This document shows positions 18,814 to 27,176 of a stretch of DNA of 64,000 nucleotides, in pieces. The stretch covers positions 3,038,001 through 3,102,000 of the forward strand of contig NZ_CP090641.1 in NCBI RefSeq assembly GCF_029633825.1, written 5' to 3'. How positions within the stretch are numbered: position 1 is the stretch's first letter; every line of letters begins with the position of its first letter. A program made the translations under genes and the position numbers. Below the pieces are notes generated by a model. It was not told where the DNA came from and ran no database searches. It saw only the letters and a list, made by a program, of their open reading frames with translations. Source of the DNA: Burkholderia contaminans (GTDB lineage Bacteria; Pseudomonadota; Gammaproteobacteria; Burkholderiales; Burkholderiaceae).

Positions 18814-19089
18814 TCATCGGCTGGCCGAGTGCGTAGCGAGGTGCTGGCGGATCAGCGACAGGTAACGATCACCGACCGAGAAATCGCGTGCGGCGCGCGG
18901 CCGTTCGGCCTGGCGCAGCGTGGCCGGTGCGCTCATGCCCAGATACCGGCATACGGCGGACGGGAAGGGCTTGCGCGTATGCCCGAGCTGGCGAGCCGCG
19001 CGCTCGACGCGGGCATCACCGACCTGAGCGCGGAGCCACGCCAGCACTTGGCGATCGGCTTCGTTGACGATACGAACCAGATGTTCCAT
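18814..19089 (-). CDS. Hypothetical 91-residue protein behind a LexA-type box
   Basis: Start taken at the ATG at 19089, which has GAGGTG at good spacing; a 4-residue upstream extension is possible. The product is basic and mostly helical by composition, with a motif ERAARQLGHTRKPFPSAVCRYLG in the middle and no membrane segment or signal. I do not recognise a family. The feature of note is a perfect CTGT-N8-ACAG site 12 bp upstream of the start with a second, one-mismatch copy next to it, which suggests induction by DNA damage. It is transcribed alone, towards the end of the MocR gene. Confidence 0.6.
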   Translation of the reverse strand: MEHLVRIVNEADRQVLAWLRAQVGDARVERAARQLGHTRKPFPSAVCRYLGMSAPATLRQAERPRAARDFSVGDRYLSLIRQHLATHSASR

Positions 19090-19100
19090 CGCGCACCTCA

Positions 19101-19134
19101 CTGTTCATAAATACAGTACTGTAAATATAACCAG
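19101..19134 (-). promoter_or_regulatory. Tandem LexA-type boxes
   Basis: CTGTTCATAAATACAG at 19101-19116 is a perfect CTGT-N8-ACAG palindrome, the proteobacterial SOS box core. A second near-copy lies at 19119-19134 (CTGT-N8-CCAG; read on the minus strand CTGG-N8-ACAG), centred 18 bp away. Both lie directly upstream of the 91-residue gene and within an AT-rich promoter-like stretch. Confidence 0.65.
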
Positions 19135-19184
19135 TGTTTGCGGTGACCGCAAGCGGGTCCGTCCAGGCTGGCCGTTCGGCCAGC

Positions 19185-20576
19185 TCAGCGAGCCGGCACG
19201 GCGGTTCGCGTGATCCGGCCGGCAGCGGTCGCCACCGGGGCAGCCACCTTCATATAGCGCGCGTCGGTCAGCGTGCCGAGGAACGCGACGATGTCGTCGA
19301 TTTCCGCGTCGCTCAGCGCGGGCGGCGTGCCGGGCCGGCGGTTCATCGGCGTCGAATTGACGTTGATGTTGCCGCGATAGGCGGCCGGCACGTCGTCGAA
19401 CGTTCTGGCCCCGTGATACCAGAAGCCCGGGTCGGTCGAGCGCGTGTTGTAGAACGCGACCGCGTCGCGCAGCGTCGTGAACACGCCGTTGTGCATGAAG
19501 GTCTGCTTGACCGCGACGTTGCGCAGCCCCGGTGTGCGCAGGTAGCCGCACCACTGCGTCGGCTCGGGCCAGCGCAGCCGCCGCGCGGTGTCGCACAGCC
19601 CGTTGTCGAAATGGCGCGGATCGCGGTTCGCCGGCAGCGCGCGGTTGCGCGGCACCGCGATCGCGTCGTAGCCGAAATCGGTGAAGAGCGAACGCTCCGG
19701 GCGGCTCGATGTTTCCGACAGCGTATGGCAGCTCATGCAGTTGCCCTTGTCGGGATTCCGGAACAGCGCGAGGCCGCGCATCTCGGCCGGCGCCAGCGGC
19801 TTGCGCGTACGCAGGAATACATCGAAACGCGACGTGAACGGCGCCATCTCGTCGCTTTGCAGATAGGCTTCGACGGCCACGCCCATCGCGCGCACCAGCT
19901 GCTCGGGATCGCGCCGCACCGGCGCGCCGAAGCGCGCGGCGAGATCGGGCGCGAGTTCGGTCGCATCGACCTTGCGCAGCAGCGCGGCCGGCGACCGGTT
20001 GTTCATCTCGTTCGGATCGAACAGCGGCCCGCGGATCTGCTCGGCGAGCGTATCCGCGCGGCCGTCGCTGAACAGGCCGCCGAACGGCGACGGCGCGGGT
20101 GCGTCGTCATCCTGGTAGAAGTGCCGGCGCGGCACGTAGCGCACATAAAGCAGCGACGGTGCGTTGCGCTGGCTGAAGCGCCCGGGCCGGCTGCCTTCCG
20201 GCACGCCGGGCCCTGCAAGCGAGGCGGCCGACAGCGTCGGCGCGAACGCGCGGCCCGGATCGTGGCAGCCTGCGCACGACATGCCGCGCGGCTCGGACAG
20301 CCGCGGATCGAAGAAGATTCGGCGGCCGAGCGCGACGAGCGTCGGGTCGGGCGCGAAGCGCGCGGTCGCCGCATCGATCTTGCCGGTCACCTGCGGCGTG
20401 CCGTTGCCGATCGTGTCGACGACGCGCGAAGGCGGCGCACCGGGAAGCAGGACCGTTTCGGCCGGCGCGGCGTGAGCGGCGAGCGCCAGGCCGGCAAGCA
20501 CGGCCGCCGTGGCCAGCGCGCGCGGCGTTTGCAGGCCGCCTGCAGCGCGGCCGTCACATCGAACGCCTTCACTCAC
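19185..20576 (-). CDS. Diheme cytochrome c peroxidase / MauG-family protein
   Basis: 463 residues from a GTG at 20576 that overlaps the stop of the preceding phosphoesterase gene (GTGA). A signal peptide (LATAAVLAGLALAAHA) directs it to the periplasm. Two haem c sites are visible: CAGCH near residue 100 and CMSCH near residue 265. FFDPRLSEPRGMSCAGCHDP is the family's N-terminal haem region, and KQTFMHNGVF with DPGFW lie near the active site. It may reduce hydrogen peroxide with electrons from small cytochromes or oxidise a protein partner as MauG does. The tail lacks an extra domain. Tight coupling to a phosphoesterase is unusual. Confidence 0.88.
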   Translation of the reverse strand: MSEGVRCDGRAAGGLQTPRALATAAVLAGLALAAHAAPAETVLLPGAPPSRVVDTIGNGTPQVTGKIDAATARFAPDPTLVALGRRIFFDPRLSEPRGMSCAGCHDPGRAFAPTLSAASLAGPGVPEGSRPGRFSQRNAPSLLYVRYVPRRHFYQDDDAPAPSPFGGLFSDGRADTLAEQIRGPLFDPNEMNNRSPAALLRKVDATELAPDLAARFGAPVRRDPEQLVRAMGVAVEAYLQSDEMAPFTSRFDVFLRTRKPLAPAEMRGLALFRNPDKGNCMSCHTLSETSSRPERSLFTDFGYDAIAVPRNRALPANRDPRHFDNGLCDTARRLRWPEPTQWCGYLRTPGLRNVAVKQTFMHNGVFTTLRDAVAFYNTRSTDPGFWYHGARTFDDVPAAYRGNINVNSTPMNRRPGTPPALSDAEIDDIVAFLGTLTDARYMKVAAPVATAAGRITRTAVPAR

Positions 20577-22036
20577 GGCGCAATGAATCCCGTCTTGTCG
20601 CAGGCGAGCGTCGTGCCCGACTGGTTGCACGACGCGAGCAGCTTGCCGGCCGCCGAATATGCGTGGAACACCCAGCCGGTCGCCGGGGCGGCGCGGCGTT
20701 CCATGATCAGGAAACCGAAGCTGTTGTTGTGCGACAGCCGCTCGATCACGGCGCCCGGTGCAGGCGTCAGGCCGGCCGGGAACGGGTCGGGCAGCGCGAC
20801 GTCGAGATTGTCGCCGCCGTTGCCGGACACGATCGTCGCCGGATGCCCGGACGAGAAGTTGATCGCCTGGAAGTCGTGCACGTGCCCGTGCAGCGCGACG
20901 TGCACGCCGGGCGGGTAGTACGCCTGCGCGTTGAGGCTCGACATCACCGACTGCAGCGCGAGGTTGCCCGGCGCGGGTGTGCTGCCGGCGATCGGCGCGA
21001 ACGCGAGGATCGGATGGTGGTTCGTGAAGATCGTCGTCGTCATGCCGGCCTTCGACGCGAGCGCGGCGACCGTCTGGAACTGCTTCTGGTAGATGCCGAA
21101 TTGCGCGTCGGTCGTCTTGAGCGGCGTGCGGCCGACCTTCGCGGTGTCGAACACGATCACCTGCGAGCCGCCGCCGAGCGACACCGCATAAGGTTCCGAA
21201 TAGTTCGCGTTGTTGTCGTTGGCCGGATCGTCGCACGAGCGGGCGGCCGAATACGGGCGCGGATCGAGGAAGCGGAACCAGCCCTGGCCTGCACGCGCGC
21301 ATTCTTCGTGGTTGCCGCGCACGACGACCCACGGCGCCTTCGCGAGCAGCGGGGCCGCCGGACGGAACAGGTCGGCCTGCCACGTATCCCAGCCGTAGCC
21401 CCACGGGCTGTCCTTGCAGCCGGCGATGTCCGGCGGGCACGCGTTCTCGCGATAGTGGTAGTCGCCGATGTGCATCACGAGGTCGGGCGACAGCTTCGCG
21501 ACGCTGGCCGCGATCGTGTCGAACGGCCAGACCGATGCATCGTTGCACGCCTGCCACGCGTTGTCGGCTTTCTTCATGCGGCAGCCGGTGTCGGCGATGA
21601 TCGCGATGCGTTGCGACTGCGCCTTCGGCAGCGGCAGCGTGCGGCCGGCGACGCTCGCCGCCTGCGCGCCGGCCGGCAGCGTCGTCTCGCAGACGGACAC
21701 CGGGAAGCTCGACGGCTTCGAATCGGACGGATCGCTGGCGGTGGGCCGCTGGGCGAGGGTCGCGGCGCCGGCGCGCAGGGACATGCGCGACAGCTTGCCG
21801 TCGACGGTCAGTTGCGGGCACAGCGGATCGCCGGCCGACGCGGGCGCGTAGTTCGTGATGACGCGCGCGATCGCCTGGTTCGCATCGCCGATCTCGACCC
21901 ATGCGGCCTGGACGTTGACCGACGCACTCGCCGGATCGGCCGGCGAATCGATGTGGTTCGAGCACGCGAACAGCGCGGCGAGCGCAACAAGAGGGGCGCA
22001 GCGCACGAGCAGCGCGCGCGTGAGGAATCGTCGCAT
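20573..22036 (-). CDS. Lipoprotein calcineurin-like metallophosphoesterase
   Basis: 487 residues. The signal peptide ends in a lipobox, LFAC, with Cys25 as the acylated residue, so it is a periplasm-facing or surface lipoprotein. Metallophosphoesterase motifs are in order: IADTGCR, HIGDYHY, VVRGNHEEC, FTNHHPIL and LHGHVHD. Substrates in the family include phosphate esters and nucleotides; none can be assigned. The ATG at 22036 is used; a GTG three codons upstream is possible. The gene comes first in a two-gene operon with a cytochrome c peroxidase and is preceded by a possible Pho box, which would tie it to phosphate scavenging. Confidence 0.85.
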   Translation of the reverse strand: MRRFLTRALLVRCAPLVALAALFACSNHIDSPADPASASVNVQAAWVEIGDANQAIARVITNYAPASAGDPLCPQLTVDGKLSRMSLRAGAATLAQRPTASDPSDSKPSSFPVSVCETTLPAGAQAASVAGRTLPLPKAQSQRIAIIADTGCRMKKADNAWQACNDASVWPFDTIAASVAKLSPDLVMHIGDYHYRENACPPDIAGCKDSPWGYGWDTWQADLFRPAAPLLAKAPWVVVRGNHEECARAGQGWFRFLDPRPYSAARSCDDPANDNNANYSEPYAVSLGGGSQVIVFDTAKVGRTPLKTTDAQFGIYQKQFQTVAALASKAGMTTTIFTNHHPILAFAPIAGSTPAPGNLALQSVMSSLNAQAYYPPGVHVALHGHVHDFQAINFSSGHPATIVSGNGGDNLDVALPDPFPAGLTPAPGAVIERLSHNNSFGFLIMERRAAPATGWVFHAYSAAGKLLASCNQSGTTLACDKTGFIAP

Positions 22037-22061
22037 GGGAGGCACCGTAGGAAAGTCGTCA

Positions 22062-22095
22062 ACGATACGCAGCGCGAATGTAAGAAATGTGAAAA
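22062..22095 (-). promoter_or_regulatory. Possible Pho box and -10 element
   Basis: On the minus strand, TTTTCAC-ATTT-CTTACAT (22095 to 22078) matches the 7-4-7 layout of a Pho box (CTGTCAT-N4-CTGTCAT) at 9 of 14 positions. A TATCGT (22067 to 22062) follows after 10 bp, the usual distance from box to -10. It lies 26 bp upstream of the phosphoesterase ATG. Confidence 0.4.
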
Positions 22096-22158
22096 GCAGG
22101 ACCGCGGGTCCCGCACGGGCCGGGCGCCGCATGGCGGCGGCAGGTCGCGGCCGGGGGC

Positions 22159-22180
22159 TTGACCTCAAGCCGGCTTGAAG
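22159..22180 (+). promoter_or_regulatory. SoxR/MerR-like palindrome upstream of the methyltransferase
   Basis: TTGACC at 22159-22164 is followed by the perfect palindrome TCAAGCCGGCTTGA (22165-22178). SoxR sites have the same outer form (TTGACCTCAAG...CTTGA) with a central TTAA instead of CCGG. Such elements lie between -35 and a distant -10. No clear -10 is seen after the palindrome, so the call is tentative. Confidence 0.4.
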
Positions 22181-22226
22181 CAGCAGAGTGCGAGGCACGA
22201 TCAACGAACCAGAAGGGGAATCGACG

Positions 22227-23075
22227 ATGGAAACCAGCCGGCCCAATGATGAACAATCCGCGCTATGGAACGGCCCGTCGGGGCGCGCCTGGGTCGACAC
22301 GCAGGCGCCGATCGACCGGATGTTCGAACCGCTGGAGAAGCTGCTTGCGGATGCGGTGGCCAAGTCATCCGCGCGCAGCGTGCTCGACGTCGGCTGCGGC
22401 ACGGGCGCGGTCACGCTCGCGATCGCGCGGCGTCTCGGGGCAGACGCGCAATGCACGGGCATCGATATCTCGGCCCGAATGATCGACGCCGCACGGGCGC
22501 GCGCCGAACGCAGCGGCGTTCAGGCCCGCTTCGTGTGCGCCGATGTGCAGACCCACGCGTTCGAGCCCGCGAGCGTCGACCTGATCGTGTCGCGCCTCGG
22601 CGTGATGTTCTTCGACGATCCGGTGCGTGCTTTTGCGAATCTGCGGCATGCGGCCCGGCCGAATGCGCAGATGCGCTTCATCGCATGGCGCAGCGCGGCC
22701 GACAATCCATTCATGACGATCGCCGAGCAGGCCGCCGCGCCGTTGCTGCCGAACCTGCCCGCCCGGCGGCCCGGCGCGCCGGGGCAATTCGCGTTCGGCG
22801 AACGGCAGCGGATCGCGTCGGTACTGTCGGACAGTGGCTGGGCGGACATCGTGATCGAGCCGGTCGATCTGGCGTGCGTGCTGCCCGAGCCCGCGCTGGA
22901 CGACTACATCTCGCGGCTAGGCCCGGTCGGGCTGGCGTTGCTGGAGGTGGACGAGGCGACCCGGCGGCGCGTGGTCGGCACGATGCGTGCGGCGTTCTCG
23001 CCTTACGTGGATGGCGCCGATGTGCGCTTCGACGCGGCGTGCTGGCTCGTGACGGCGCGCGCACCGTCCGCGTAA
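22227..23075 (+). CDS. Class I SAM-dependent methyltransferase
   Basis: 282 residues from the ATG at 22227 (AAGGGGAA upstream). SAM-binding motif I is VLDVGCGTGAVTLAIA near residue 55, followed by TGIDISARMIDAAR (acidic end of beta 2) and VDLIVSRLGVMFFDDP. It belongs to the UbiE/Methyltransf_11 group, but the methyl acceptor cannot be read from sequence. It begins with SALWNGPSGRAWVDTQ, common in Burkholderia enzymes of this group. It is divergent from the phosphoesterase and has a SoxR/MerR-like palindrome upstream, so it may respond to redox or electrophile stress. Confidence 0.85.
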   Translation: METSRPNDEQSALWNGPSGRAWVDTQAPIDRMFEPLEKLLADAVAKSSARSVLDVGCGTGAVTLAIARRLGADAQCTGIDISARMIDAARARAERSGVQARFVCADVQTHAFEPASVDLIVSRLGVMFFDDPVRAFANLRHAARPNAQMRFIAWRSAADNPFMTIAEQAAAPLLPNLPARRPGAPGQFAFGERQRIASVLSDSGWADIVIEPVDLACVLPEPALDDYISRLGPVGLALLEVDEATRRRVVGTMRAAFSPYVDGADVRFDAACWLVTARAPSA

Positions 23076-23174
23076 CGCGTTGCGGTCAAGAGGTCGGTCA
23101 AGGAAGGGCCGGCCGGTTCGCCTCGCGCGTGGCCGTTCGCGCGGGACGAAGCCGGGCCGCGTGACAGTCGCGCG

Positions 23175-23486
23175 TCAGCGTCGCGGCGCGCGCAGCATCA
23201 ACCACGCGCAACCGCCGGCGACCAGGGCGAGACCGAGCAGGACCGCTTCGACGCCGAGTGCAAACCCGGGCGGCATCTCCCCGGTGTCGGGCATCGGCGA
23301 CAGGTTGATGCCCATCGCGATGGCGCCGCCGGCGAGCAGCGCCGCGCAGACGATCCAATAGATCTTGCCCCGCGGCGCCGCGGCCCGGATTCGCCACAGC
23401 GCGATGCCTGCTCCGCCGAGGTAGAGCACGGCGAGCGTGCCGAGCGCGATGACGTCGGAGGCGCGGCTTTGCAGGAGTCCGGTCAT
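23175..23486 (-). CDS. Small membrane protein, three helices
   Basis: 103 residues from the ATG at 23486, supported by GGAG seven bases upstream; the longer ORF to 23558 lacks this. Hydrophobic segments at roughly residues 12-30, 42-60 and 75-95 with short polar loops (WRIRAAAPRGK, SPMPDTGEMPPG). No known domain is recognised. It lies 52 bp after the BetT-type gene on the same strand and could be its operon partner. Confidence 0.6.
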   Translation of the reverse strand: MTGLLQSRASDVIALGTLAVLYLGGAGIALWRIRAAAPRGKIYWIVCAALLAGGAIAMGINLSPMPDTGEMPPGFALGVEAVLLGLALVAGGCAWLMLRAPRR

Positions 23487-23538
23487 CGTGCCGCTCCATC
23501 GTGGGCGGCGGACGGCCACGGCACGGCAAGGGCGGAGT

Positions 23539-25560
23539 TCATTCGGCCTCCGTCGCATGTCCCGGCGCGCGGCTCAGCAGATGCGTGCGCTTGTCGGCCG
23601 CGAGCGACACGTAGCGTTCGTACTGGCGCAACACGTCGGCAATCACTTCGTCGCCGCGCAGGTATTCGACGTCGTAGCCGAGCCGCCCGTCCTCGAAGAA
23701 CGTGACGATCCCGTACACGTGCGCCCGTTCCGCTTCCGGCTCGGCCGCCTCGCGCACCAGGAACGCGGCCGCGGATTTCACCGTCACGCGCACGCCGTAC
23801 ACGAAATCGCGGTGGTCGGCGGTCGGCACGGTGAGCCGCACGGCATCGTCGCTGTCGCGCTGCACGTTCGCGTCGACGCCGCTCGCGCGCAGCTCGTCGG
23901 CGACTTTGCGCAACGCGGGCTCGACCGTCTCGGCGACGAACTGGCGCGCTTCGGCTTCGGTCGTCTGCCGCAGGATGTGGGTCAGGCGGTGGCGCCAGTG
24001 CTGGCCGGTCCAGAAACTCGTCGCGGGTGCGATGTCCTGCGAATAGTGCACGCGGTCGGCCGCGAGCCCGCGCCACAGCCCGTAGCAGAGCGCGATCATG
24101 ATGATCGCGACCGGCAGCGCGGCGATCAGCGTCATCGCCTGCAATGCGCCGAGCCCGCCTGCGACGAGCAGTACCGCGGCCGTCACGCCAAGCAGCGCGG
24201 CCCAGAACAGCCGTTGCCACACCGGTGAGTGCGCGTTGCCGCGCGTGGCGATCTGGTCGATCACGAACGCGCCCGAATCGGCCGAGGTGATGAAGAACAC
24301 CGCGATCAGCACGATCGCGGCGATCGACAGCAGTTGCGGCATCGGCAGGAAATCGAAGAAGCGGAACAGCAGCGCGTCGACGTTGGTTGCAGTTTGCGCG
24401 AGCGCGCCGGCCGCGCCGTGCGTATCGAGCCAGATCGCGCTGTTGCCGAACACCGTCATCCATACGAGGTTGAACGCGGTCGGCACGAGCAGCACGCCGA
24501 TCACGAACTGGCGGATCGTGCGGCCGCGCGAGATGCGCGCGATGAACATGCCGACGAACGGCGACCACGACACCCACCATGCCCAGTAGAGGATCGTCCA
24601 GCCGCCGAACCAGCCTTCCTCGCGCGGCGGCGCGTACGCATAGGTGCGGAACGACAGGTCGACGAGGCTCGACAGGTACTGGCCGATGTTGTCGCCGAGC
24701 GCGCGCAGCAGGAATGCGGTCGGGCCCGCGACGACCACGAACGCGAGCAGCAGGAACGCAAGCAGCAGGTTCAGCTCCGACAGTCGCCGCACGCCCTTGT
24801 CGAGGCCGGTCGCGGCCGATACGCCCGCGAGGATCACGACCACCGCAACGAGCCCGATGCGAAACACGTTGCTGCCGGTATCCCAGCCGGCGACGGTATG
24901 CAGGCCCGCGCTCAACTGCATCACGCCGTAGCCGAGCGTCGTCGCGATGCCGGCGACCGTGCCGACCAGCGCGAATGCGTCGACCGTGTGGCCGATCCAG
25001 CCGTTGATGCGCTCGCGCAGCACCGGATACAGCCCCGAGCGCAACGTCAGCGGCAGGTTGTAGCGGAAGCCGAAGTACGCGAGCACGAGCCCCATCAGCC
25101 CATAGATCGCCCACGCATGGAAGCCCCAATGGAAGAAGGTCATCAGCATCGCCTCGCGCGCGGCGGCGGGCGTGCCGGGGTCGACGGTCGGCGGCTTCAG
25201 GAAGTGCTGCATCGGTTCGCCGACGCCGAAGTACATCAGGCCGATGCCCATGCCGGCCGCGAACAGCATCGCCGTCCATGACACGAAGCTGAATTCGGGT
25301 TCGGCATCGTCGGGGCCGAGCCGGATGTTGCCGAAGTCGCTGGCTGCGATCAGCACGAGAAACACGAGGAAGCCGGTGACGGCGAGCACGTAGAACCAGT
25401 CGAAGCGCGCGACGACCCATTGCTGGCCGGCGGAGAACAGCGCGCCGGCTTCGCTCGGGCGCAGTGCGCACACGACGAGCAGCGCGCCGATGACCGCGAG
25501 CGCGGGCAGGACGACCTGGGGCTTGAATGTCGTGCGGGGCGAGGGACGGGAATCTGGCAT
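23539..25560 (-). CDS. betT: BCCT-family choline/betaine transporter, BetT type
   Basis: 673 residues with 12 membrane helices and a cytosolic C-terminal domain of about 150 residues, as in BetT-type osmosensing carriers. The signature region WAWWVSWSPFVGMFIARISR carries the Trp box. The Gly-rich helix GMGIGLMYFGVGEPMQ reads GMGIGLM, as in proton-coupled choline carriers (sodium-coupled BetP has GMGIGLV). Choline is therefore the likely cargo. The ATG at 25560 is used; MPAM three codons upstream is an alternative. No bet dehydrogenase genes lie next to it, so the glycine-betaine pathway must be elsewhere. Confidence 0.87.
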   Translation of the reverse strand: MPDSRPSPRTTFKPQVVLPALAVIGALLVVCALRPSEAGALFSAGQQWVVARFDWFYVLAVTGFLVFLVLIAASDFGNIRLGPDDAEPEFSFVSWTAMLFAAGMGIGLMYFGVGEPMQHFLKPPTVDPGTPAAAREAMLMTFFHWGFHAWAIYGLMGLVLAYFGFRYNLPLTLRSGLYPVLRERINGWIGHTVDAFALVGTVAGIATTLGYGVMQLSAGLHTVAGWDTGSNVFRIGLVAVVVILAGVSAATGLDKGVRRLSELNLLLAFLLLAFVVVAGPTAFLLRALGDNIGQYLSSLVDLSFRTYAYAPPREEGWFGGWTILYWAWWVSWSPFVGMFIARISRGRTIRQFVIGVLLVPTAFNLVWMTVFGNSAIWLDTHGAAGALAQTATNVDALLFRFFDFLPMPQLLSIAAIVLIAVFFITSADSGAFVIDQIATRGNAHSPVWQRLFWAALLGVTAAVLLVAGGLGALQAMTLIAALPVAIIMIALCYGLWRGLAADRVHYSQDIAPATSFWTGQHWRHRLTHILRQTTEAEARQFVAETVEPALRKVADELRASGVDANVQRDSDDAVRLTVPTADHRDFVYGVRVTVKSAAAFLVREAAEPEAERAHVYGIVTFFEDGRLGYDVEYLRGDEVIADVLRQYERYVSLAADKRTHLLSRAPGHATEAE

Positions 25561-25732
25561 GGCTGGCATCCAGTTGTGGGCGCAACGAAGCGCGACGCCG
25601 CCCGGCGCGTACGTCACGCGTCGGACCCTGATACGGCGTGCGCCGAGTGTACCGCGGTGTCAGGACTGCAAGAAGGGGGCATGCAGAAGGGAAAACCTGA
25701 CGAATTGTAAGGTATTGGGGGGATCGAGAAAA

Positions 25733-25750
25733 CCCGCGCGGTTCGCGCGG
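25733..25750 (-). terminator. Possible terminator downstream of the porin
   Basis: On the minus strand a CCGCGCG/CGCGCGG stem is followed by GTTTTCTC. It lies about 130 bp past the porin stop. A second, stronger hairpin without T-run (25845-25871, 10-bp arms) is directly after the porin stop. Confidence 0.4.
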
Positions 25751-25877
25751 CGGGCGGACGGCCCGTCGAAAACGCCGCGGCGGCCGTGTAGCGGGCGCCC
25801 GGGCAGCACGCGTGGAATCTGGGAAATGCGTGTCGCCCGGGGCAGCGGCAGCGCGCCGAAGGCGCTGCCGCGAGGGT

Positions 25878-27065
25878 TCAGAACGTGACGGCGATCCCGG
25901 CCATGCCGACGAACTGGCCGTGCGTCGTCGATGGCGTGAGCTGCTGCGAATCGCCGACGATCGGCGCCGCATCGATCACGTGGCCGGCGCCTTGCGCACC
26001 GAGCGTCTGCCCGCTCGAATGGGTGTACGCCTGCAGCGCATAGAGCGTCGTGCGCTTCGACAGGCTGTACGACTCCTTCAGCGAATACTGCTGGTAGCGG
26101 GCCGCACTGTTGACGCCGTTTGCCTTCGACGCAAGGGTGTAAGCGAATGCGCCGGCCACCGAGAATGTCGGCGTGAAGCGGTACGCGGCGAGCGCGCCGT
26201 AGGTGTTGAACACGGCCGTGTCCGTGAACGCGGAGCCGTTGCCGGGCAGGTACTTCACGTTCGAGTAGTTGAGACCCATCGTCAGGTCGCCGAGCGTGTA
26301 GTTGCCGGCTGCCGCGACCTGCTCGACGGCCTTCGCGGTCAGGTAGCCCTGGTTCAGCACGGACACCGCGAAGCTGCCCGACGCGGCGGTCGCCGGATTC
26401 AGGAAACCGGCCGACGAGCCCGAGCTGTTGATGCGCAGGTAGCCGGCCGCGACGCCGATTGGCCCGTTCGCATAACGCAGCGCGGCGCTGAACGTGTTGC
26501 CCTTGCCGGTCGCGCCGGCAACGCCGCCGAATGCATACATCGCGCTCGCGGTCAGCCCGGCGAAGGTCGGCGACGTATAGGTGACCGAGTTGTTCACGCG
26601 GATCGTCGTGTCGAGGCCGTCGATGTCGCCCGGATGCGCGCCCGTCGCGCCGGTCAGCCAGCTGCTCGACGCGTACGGGCCGACGAACAGGAAGTACGGG
26701 GTGTACTGGCGGCCGGCCGTCATCGTGCCGTAGTGATCGTTGCGCAGGCCGACGAACGCCTGGCGATTGAAGATCAGGCCGGCGGCGGATTGCGCGCCGT
26801 TGTTCAGGTTGAAGCCGGACTGCAGGTCGAAGATCGCATGCGTGCCGCCGCCGAGATCCTCGTCGCCGCGCAGCCCGAACTTCGACGCATACAGGTTGCC
26901 GTCGCGCATGTAGACGTTCGAATGGCCCTGCTGGTTGTTCACGTACGCGAGCGAATCGTCGACGACACCGTACAGCGTCACGCTGCTCTGTGCGTGGGCG
27001 GCGGTCGTGCCGAGCGATGCGGCCGATAAAATCAGGATTGCATAGCGGTTGACGGGTGCTTTCAT
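25878..27065 (-). CDS. Gram-negative trimeric porin (OmpC-like)
   Basis: 395 residues with a cleaved signal peptide ending TTAAHAQ. The mature N-terminus QSSVTLYGVVDDSLAYVNN is the first strand of the 16-stranded beta barrel and GLRGDEDLGGGTHAIFDLQSGF is the classic burkholderial porin motif. The C-terminus GIAVTF ends in Phe, the Bam recognition residue. It follows a GH31 glycosidase and an MFS gene on the same strand, so it likely provides outer-membrane entry for the same sugar. Such genes occur in many copies in Burkholderia; substrate preference cannot be inferred. Confidence 0.92.
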   Translation of the reverse strand: MKAPVNRYAILILSAASLGTTAAHAQSSVTLYGVVDDSLAYVNNQQGHSNVYMRDGNLYASKFGLRGDEDLGGGTHAIFDLQSGFNLNNGAQSAAGLIFNRQAFVGLRNDHYGTMTAGRQYTPYFLFVGPYASSSWLTGATGAHPGDIDGLDTTIRVNNSVTYTSPTFAGLTASAMYAFGGVAGATGKGNTFSAALRYANGPIGVAAGYLRINSSGSSAGFLNPATAASGSFAVSVLNQGYLTAKAVEQVAAAGNYTLGDLTMGLNYSNVKYLPGNGSAFTDTAVFNTYGALAAYRFTPTFSVAGAFAYTLASKANGVNSAARYQQYSLKESYSLSKRTTLYALQAYTHSSGQTLGAQGAGHVIDAAPIVGDSQQLTPSTTHGQFVGMAGIAVTF

Positions 27066-27176
27066 TGACGATCTCCAGGTCTCTTCATCTTTTCAAGGTG
27101 AACGGGAGGCTCGGTCGCCTCCTCTGTGGCGGGCGGCGGGCCGCGTGAACGGCCCGTCTTGCGTCGGTGACGCGGT

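Noticed and set aside
19185..21965. Single 926-codon minus-strand frame covering two genes
   Set aside because: Only its second half, after 20576, is the cytochrome c peroxidase. The first half is out of frame with the metallophosphoesterase, so it is not a fusion protein.
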